The notes beneath the pieces are model-generated. The model was not told where the DNA came from, did not search any database, and saw only the letters and a program-made list of their open reading frames with translations. Below are positions 7,106 through 10,230 of a DNA stretch of 10,230 nt, piece after piece. This stretch comes from Rhodospirillaceae bacterium (GTDB lineage: Bacteria; Pseudomonadota; Alphaproteobacteria; Puniceispirillales; Puniceispirillaceae): NCBI GenBank assembly GCA_002721775.1, contig PBLM01000046.1, forward strand, positions 8,937 through 19,166, given 5' to 3'. Each line of letters begins with the position of its first letter. The first letter of the stretch is position 1. A program made the position numbers and the translations under genes.

Positions 7106-7963
7106 ATGAATCATTCTTTACTACATATTCACTTAGTTTCTGATTCCACAGGTGAAACTGTTCACCAGGTAGCGCGTGCAGCCTTGGCGCAGTTTCCTGA
7201 TGTTCAGATATCTGAACATATCTGGACGCTAGTTCGAAGCCCTGCTCATGTTGAAACAATTGCATCAGCGTTGAATCGCAATCCTGGAATTTTGTTGTAC
7301 TCAGTCGTAGACCCAGAGATAAGAAAATCGATTGAAAAACTTTGTATTGAAAACAATACTCCCGGTTTGTCTGTTCTGGATCCGTTAATGGATCTACTTA
7401 GCTCTGTTCTCGGTTATAGACAAAACATCCGACCTGGTGGTCAACACAAACTCGATAAGGCTTATTTTGATAGGATGGCCGCCGTTGAGTTCGCTGTGAA
7501 CCATGATGATGGTTTGAATATGGATAGGCTAAAAGATGCACAAATCTTGCTGGTTGGTGTGTCGCGCACATCAAAGACTCCAACATCAATGTATTTGGCA
7601 AACCGTGGTTATCGTGTTGCAAATTATGCATTAGTTCCGAATGTGAGTTTCCCAATGCACTTGGTTGAAAATATACCAGATTTATTTGTTGTGGGTCTTA
7701 CAACAGACGCTAAGAGACTATCTCTTGTCAGGCGGAATCGTTTGCAACACATGTCTGACAGCCAGAATGATTCCTATGCTGATCTTGATCTTATTAATGA
7801 AGAGTTGAAATCAGCTCGCCGATTATTTTCTAATAATAAATGGCCAGTTTTAGATGTTTCACGCCGATCAATAGAAGAAACAGCTGCTGCGATATTACAT
7901 TTATATGCAAACCAGCGTGAAAAAAAATTAAATGCTCAAATACCCAACGAGGCACCTTCATGA
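7106..7963 (+). CDS. ppsR: Pyruvate phosphate dikinase / PEP synthase regulatory protein (DUF299, kinase-pyrophosphorylase)
   Basis: Members of this family are bifunctional serine/threonine kinases and phosphotransferases that inactivate pyruvate phosphate dikinase or PEP synthase by ADP-dependent phosphorylation and reactivate it by phosphate-dependent phosphorolysis. The 285-aa protein shows the N-terminal SDSTGET block (12-18), the conserved KAYFDRMAAVEFAVNHDDG segment (118-136), the P-loop-like GVSRTSKTPTS (151-161) and YALVPNVSFP (174-183). Length and motifs match the family. ATG 7106 is the first possible ATG in frame, since a stop codon lies at 7097-7099; no Shine-Dalgarno precedes it. 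A 24-codon open frame from 7069 overlaps its start. It heads the rightward cluster and overlaps maf by ATGA. Which enzyme it regulates cannot be told from this window; the dikinase is the usual partner in alphaproteobacteria. The symbol follows E. coli usage. Confidence 0.95.
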   Translation: MNHSLLHIHLVSDSTGETVHQVARAALAQFPDVQISEHIWTLVRSPAHVETIASALNRNPGILLYSVVDPEIRKSIEKLCIENNTPGLSVLDPLMDLLSSVLGYRQNIRPGGQHKLDKAYFDRMAAVEFAVNHDDGLNMDRLKDAQILLVGVSRTSKTPTSMYLANRGYRVANYALVPNVSFPMHLVENIPDLFVVGLTTDAKRLSLVRRNRLQHMSDSQNDSYADLDLINEELKSARRLFSNNKWPVLDVSRRSIEETAAAILHLYANQREKKLNAQIPNEAPS

Positions 7964-8583
7964 TAAAATGGTCATTATCTGGCCAGCCATTAATCCTTGC
8001 TTCTGCGAGCCCCATACGGGCCAAGGTTTTGGAAGCGGCTAAGCTGTTGATTGAAATCGTCCCGGCAGCTATTGATGAGGATGCAATAAAACAAAGCGCC
8101 TTACAAAGCGGCCTTTCCTATGAAGATCTTGCGATATTACTAGCCGAACTTAAAGCAGAAGCTGTCAGTCAGCAACATATGGGCTATGTTTTGGGTTGTG
8201 ATCAAATTTTAGTCTGTGGAAAACAGTTGTTCAACAAGCCTCAAAATCTGGCTGAGGCGAAGGCACACCTGTCAGCTTTGCAGGGTCGAAAACATATATT
8301 GATAACAGCGTGTGTTTTGTTTCATGGCCAAAATCGGGTATGGCATCATTTTTCAAAATCACCGCTGAACATGCGTGCATTATCTGAAACCGAGATCGAT
8401 GAGTATATTTCTAGTTTTCCAGAAGCTTGCCTGTCTTCACCAGGCGCCTATCAAATTGAGGCTGGCGGCGCGCATTTGTTCTCTGAAATGGCAGGCCCAA
8501 GCTATGACATATTGGGTTTGCCTTTGCTGCCCTTGTTGGCGTTTTTGCGAGAACGCGGCCTAGCACTAAGGAACACGGATTGA
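7960..8583 (+). CDS. maf: Maf family nucleoside triphosphate pyrophosphatase
   Basis: Maf proteins hydrolyse non-canonical or modified nucleoside triphosphates to monophosphates and clean the nucleotide pool; some were first linked to septum inhibition. The 207-aa protein has the N-terminal phosphate-binding LASASPIR (13-20, usually SASPRR; the second-last position is Ile here), the catalytic-base region GCDQILV with Asp81, NKP (92-94), GRKHILIT (109-116), SPGAYQIE (160-167) and LGLPLLPLL (185-193). The DQ after the Gly-Cys resembles the E. coli YceF branch (7-methyl-GTP) more than the YhdE branch (DT; dTTP/UTP), so substrate preference is inferred, not shown. Its ATG overlaps the ppsR stop (ATGA), and a GAGG about 9 bases upstream can serve as ribosome-binding site. 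coaE follows after 4 bases. Confidence 0.95.
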   Translation: MIKWSLSGQPLILASASPIRAKVLEAAKLLIEIVPAAIDEDAIKQSALQSGLSYEDLAILLAELKAEAVSQQHMGYVLGCDQILVCGKQLFNKPQNLAEAKAHLSALQGRKHILITACVLFHGQNRVWHHFSKSPLNMRALSETEIDEYISSFPEACLSSPGAYQIEAGGAHLFSEMAGPSYDILGLPLLPLLAFLRERGLALRNTD

Positions 8584-8587
8584 AAAG

Positions 8588-9184
8588 ATGCTTATTGTCG
8601 GGTTAACAGGCTCAATTGCTACAGGAAAATCGACAGTTTCAACTATGCTTAGGCGGTTGAATTTTCGGGTTCATGATTCTGATAAAGCTGCGCATCAACT
8701 AATGGGTCCTGGTGGCAGTGCTGTTGAGCGAATATTGTCTCGGTTTGGTTCTGAAGTAGGAAGTTTGTCGTCCGGTATAAATCGTACTCAATTAGGCAAT
8801 CTAGTATTTTTTGATCCAAACAAACGTTGTCTGCTTGAGCAAATCTTGCACCCCCTTATCCATGAGCAGAAAGAGAGGTTCATTCAGCATAATCGATTTC
8901 AGCGTAAGAAAGTTGTGTTTTTGGATGTGCCATTGCTATTTGAGACAGGTGGTGACCATTATTGTGACCGGGTGATTACTGTCTGGTGTCCCCCAACCCT
9001 TCAATCCATTCGCGCATTGCGGCGGCCGGATATGACAGAAAAAAAACTCTCTTCTATTTTGGAAGCACAATGGCCACAACCAATTAAATGTTTCTTGTCA
9101 GATTTGGCCTTACCTTCTTCTATCGGTCAGGCTGAAACTTTAAAACGCCTGAAAAGATGGTTACGATCAGAAAACTTTATTTGA
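8588..9184 (+). CDS. coaE: Dephospho-CoA kinase
   Basis: CoaE phosphorylates the 3'-hydroxyl of dephospho-CoA with ATP, the last step of coenzyme A synthesis, in the cytosol. The 198-aa protein has the P-loop GSIATGKST (8-16), the HDSD pair (D30, D32) of the conserved DxD region, the lid-side RRPDMTEKKL (145-154) and VPLLFET (114-120). Length is typical. One odd stretch is residues 165-178 (PIKCFLSDLALPSS), where most relatives have a recognisable ADFVIxN-like strand; only the general pattern remains. This could be simple divergence. The gene starts 4 bases after maf and is followed by dnaQ 22 bases on, so all are likely one transcript. A maf-coaE-dnaQ order is common in alphaproteobacteria. 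Confidence 0.96.
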   Translation: MLIVGLTGSIATGKSTVSTMLRRLNFRVHDSDKAAHQLMGPGGSAVERILSRFGSEVGSLSSGINRTQLGNLVFFDPNKRCLLEQILHPLIHEQKERFIQHNRFQRKKVVFLDVPLLFETGGDHYCDRVITVWCPPTLQSIRALRRPDMTEKKLSSILEAQWPQPIKCFLSDLALPSSIGQAETLKRLKRWLRSENFI

Positions 9185-9189
9185 AACAA

Positions 9190-9196
9190 AAGGAGG
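9190..9196 (+). promoter_or_regulatory. Strong Shine-Dalgarno for dnaQ
   Basis: AAGGAGG lies in the coaE-dnaQ gap with 10 bases to the ATG at 9207. It is by far the best ribosome-binding site in the window; most other genes here have weak or no recognisable ones. It fixes the dnaQ start. Confidence 0.85.
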
Positions 9197-9206
9197 GGGT
9201 TAGATT

Positions 9207-9917
9207 ATGCGTCATCTTGTCTTAGATACTGAAACAACAGGATTATCCGTAAAGGAGGGTCATCGAATTATTGAAATCGGTGCGGTTGAGATGGTGAATT
9301 TTTCGTCTACTGGGCGGTCTCTTCATTTATACATAAATCCAGAACGCGACGTTGATGTTGGTGCGCAAGACATACACGGGCTGTCTTCTGAATTTTTGGC
9401 AGACAAGCCAGTATTTGCTGATATTTTGACTGAATTTCTAGAATTTATTGGAGATGATTTGCTGGTGATCCATAATGCGCCTTTTGATATCGGATTTTTG
9501 AATGCAGAGTTTTCACGCTGCGATCATCCACCCTTGTCTATGGAACGTGTAATCGACACACTACCATTAGCACGTAAAAAATATCCTGGCGCGCAAGCCA
9601 GTTTGGATGCGTTGTGCAGACGATTTGGTGTTGATAACTCCCATCGTGAATTACATGGCGCCCTGGTTGATGCAGATCTTCTGGCCTCTGTATTTGTGGA
9701 ATTGGAGGGTGGCCGCCAACCGGGGTTGGAATTGGATGATGGTGCCAAAAATGTTCCATCAAAGAACAATATATCTGGCGAGGATACAAATCTTTCTGGG
9801 TTTATTCTGCGCAAACGAGCTGTGCGACCTCCACGCATATTCGCGATATCTGACGCTGAAATTGCCGCACATAAGGAATTGGTAGAAATGATGGATGATG
9901 CGATTTGGCTGCGTTGA
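9207..9917 (+). CDS. dnaQ: DNA polymerase III epsilon subunit (3'-5' proofreading exonuclease)
   Basis: DnaQ proofreads for the replicative polymerase core, binding the alpha subunit DnaE and the sliding clamp. The 236-aa protein (E. coli: 243) has a DEDDh exonuclease domain: ExoI LDTETTG with D7 and E9, ExoII HNAPFDIGFLN with D94, and ExoIII HGALVDADLLA with H150 and D155. All five catalytic residues are present. Directly after the domain, QPGLEL (171-176) resembles the clamp-binding pentapeptide found at the same place in E. coli epsilon. A linker and C-terminal segment (about 180-236) then follow, as expected for the DnaE-binding tail. A strong Shine-Dalgarno supports the start. It is last in the rightward cluster and converges with secB, 16 bases apart. 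Confidence 0.97.
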   Translation: MRHLVLDTETTGLSVKEGHRIIEIGAVEMVNFSSTGRSLHLYINPERDVDVGAQDIHGLSSEFLADKPVFADILTEFLEFIGDDLLVIHNAPFDIGFLNAEFSRCDHPPLSMERVIDTLPLARKKYPGAQASLDALCRRFGVDNSHRELHGALVDADLLASVFVELEGGRQPGLELDDGAKNVPSKNNISGEDTNLSGFILRKRAVRPPRIFAISDAEIAAHKELVEMMDDAIWLR

Positions 9918-9933
9918 GACTTTTTCACAACGA

Positions 9934-10230
9934 CTATAAAGCAGATGAATTGGATTCTTTTTCCTCAGTATCTGAAACATTATTTTGATATAGGGCGATA
10001 AAATCAATTGGGTTGAGGTTCAGTGGCAAAAAGCCACCATCGCGGGTCGTATCTGACATTATTGCGCGCGCAAACGGAAATAGCAGGCGCGGTCCTTCAA
10101 TCATCATAAGGGGTTGAATTTTGTCGTCACTAATATTTGTTGCTGACATCAAGCCGGCATAAGCAAGTTCAGTGACAAATAGTATTTTTTCTTCAATTTT
10201 TGCAGTTGCCGCCAATTTTAGCTCAACTTC
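9934..10230 (-). CDS. secB: Protein-export chaperone SecB, 5' part cut by window edge
   Basis: SecB is a homotetrameric cytosolic chaperone that holds preproteins unfolded and hands them to SecA for Sec-dependent export. The visible 98 residues run in frame from the window edge (EVELKLAATAKIEEKILFVTELAYAG) to the TAG at 9934-9936, so the start and about 50-60 N-terminal residues lie beyond 10230. Hallmarks are the VxLxxTA-type strand and LAYAG turn, then EGPRLLFPFARAIMSD, TRDGGFLPL and PIDFIALY, all conserved in alphaproteobacterial SecB. The C-terminal tail (DTEEKESNSSAL) is hydrophilic and acidic, as in the SecA-contacting tail of the family. A TTG at 10213-10215 could be misread as a start but is an internal Leu codon. 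It converges with dnaQ. Confidence 0.95.
   Translation of the reverse strand, partial: EVELKLAATAKIEEKILFVTELAYAGLMSATNISDDKIQPLMMIEGPRLLFPFARAIMSDTTRDGGFLPLNLNPIDFIALYQNNVSDTEEKESNSSAL

Noticed and set aside
7151..7166. GGTGAA-ACTG-TTCACC inverted repeat
   Set aside because: It lies within the conserved SDSTGETVH-coding part of ppsR, so the protein sequence accounts for it.
7855..7870. TGTTTCACGCCGATCA, which begins like parS
   Set aside because: Only the left half matches; there is no palindrome, and it lies in conserved ppsR coding sequence.
9524..9928. 134-codon minus-strand open frame opposite dnaQ
   Set aside because: It is the antisense of a clearly conserved dnaQ, with no family resemblance and no start signal.
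9912..9932. Short hairpin between dnaQ and secB as a bidirectional terminator
   Set aside because: The stem is only 5 bp plus an imperfect extension, with no T-run after it in either direction.

Overview
The window looks like the replication-origin neighbourhood of an AT-rich alphaproteobacterium. The evidence is the gene set and order: mnmG, mnmE, rho, hemJ, hemE, then ppsR (DUF299), maf, coaE, dnaQ, secB. In Caulobacter and many other alphaproteobacteria oriC lies between hemE and the DUF299 gene, and the chromosome-partitioning genes sit just beyond mnmG. Protein sequence features also fit this class, such as the DQ-type Maf and HemJ in place of HemG/HemY. I cannot name the genus. The base composition suggests a free-living marine or otherwise streamlined lineage rather than a high-GC one, but that is inference.

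Layout. Positions 1-6736 are read almost entirely leftwards: the 5' part of mnmG (its 3' end lies off the window), mnmE, then (after one rightward gene, an ogt-type DNA alkyltransferase) rho, hemJ and hemE. Positions 6737-7105 form the only long gene-free stretch (369 bp). It is AT-rich, has two perfect and several near-consensus DnaA boxes, and is the predicted oriC. Positions 7106-9917 are read rightwards as a tight cluster: ppsR, maf, coaE and dnaQ, with an ATGA overlap and short gaps. A partial secB (leftward, N-terminus off the window) converges on dnaQ. Genes therefore diverge from 6737-7105, as expected if forks leave from there; ogt and secB are the exceptions.

Two ParB-binding parS palindromes are present. 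One is perfect, in the mnmE-mnmG gap (1842-1857). The other matches 15 of 16 bases and lies inside the ogt reading frame (3473-3488), where it encodes the residues DVSRET. Centromere and origin are thus about 3-5 kb apart. This is the most notable content of the window.

Functions. MnmE and MnmG jointly modify the wobble uridine of tRNAs. Rho terminates transcription. HemE and HemJ are heme-pathway enzymes. PpsR regulates pyruvate phosphate dikinase or PEP synthase. Maf is a nucleotide pyrophosphatase, CoaE completes coenzyme A, DnaQ is the replicative proofreading exonuclease and SecB is an export chaperone. I found no mobile elements, CRISPR arrays, RNA genes or unknown multigene system; the genes are core genes.
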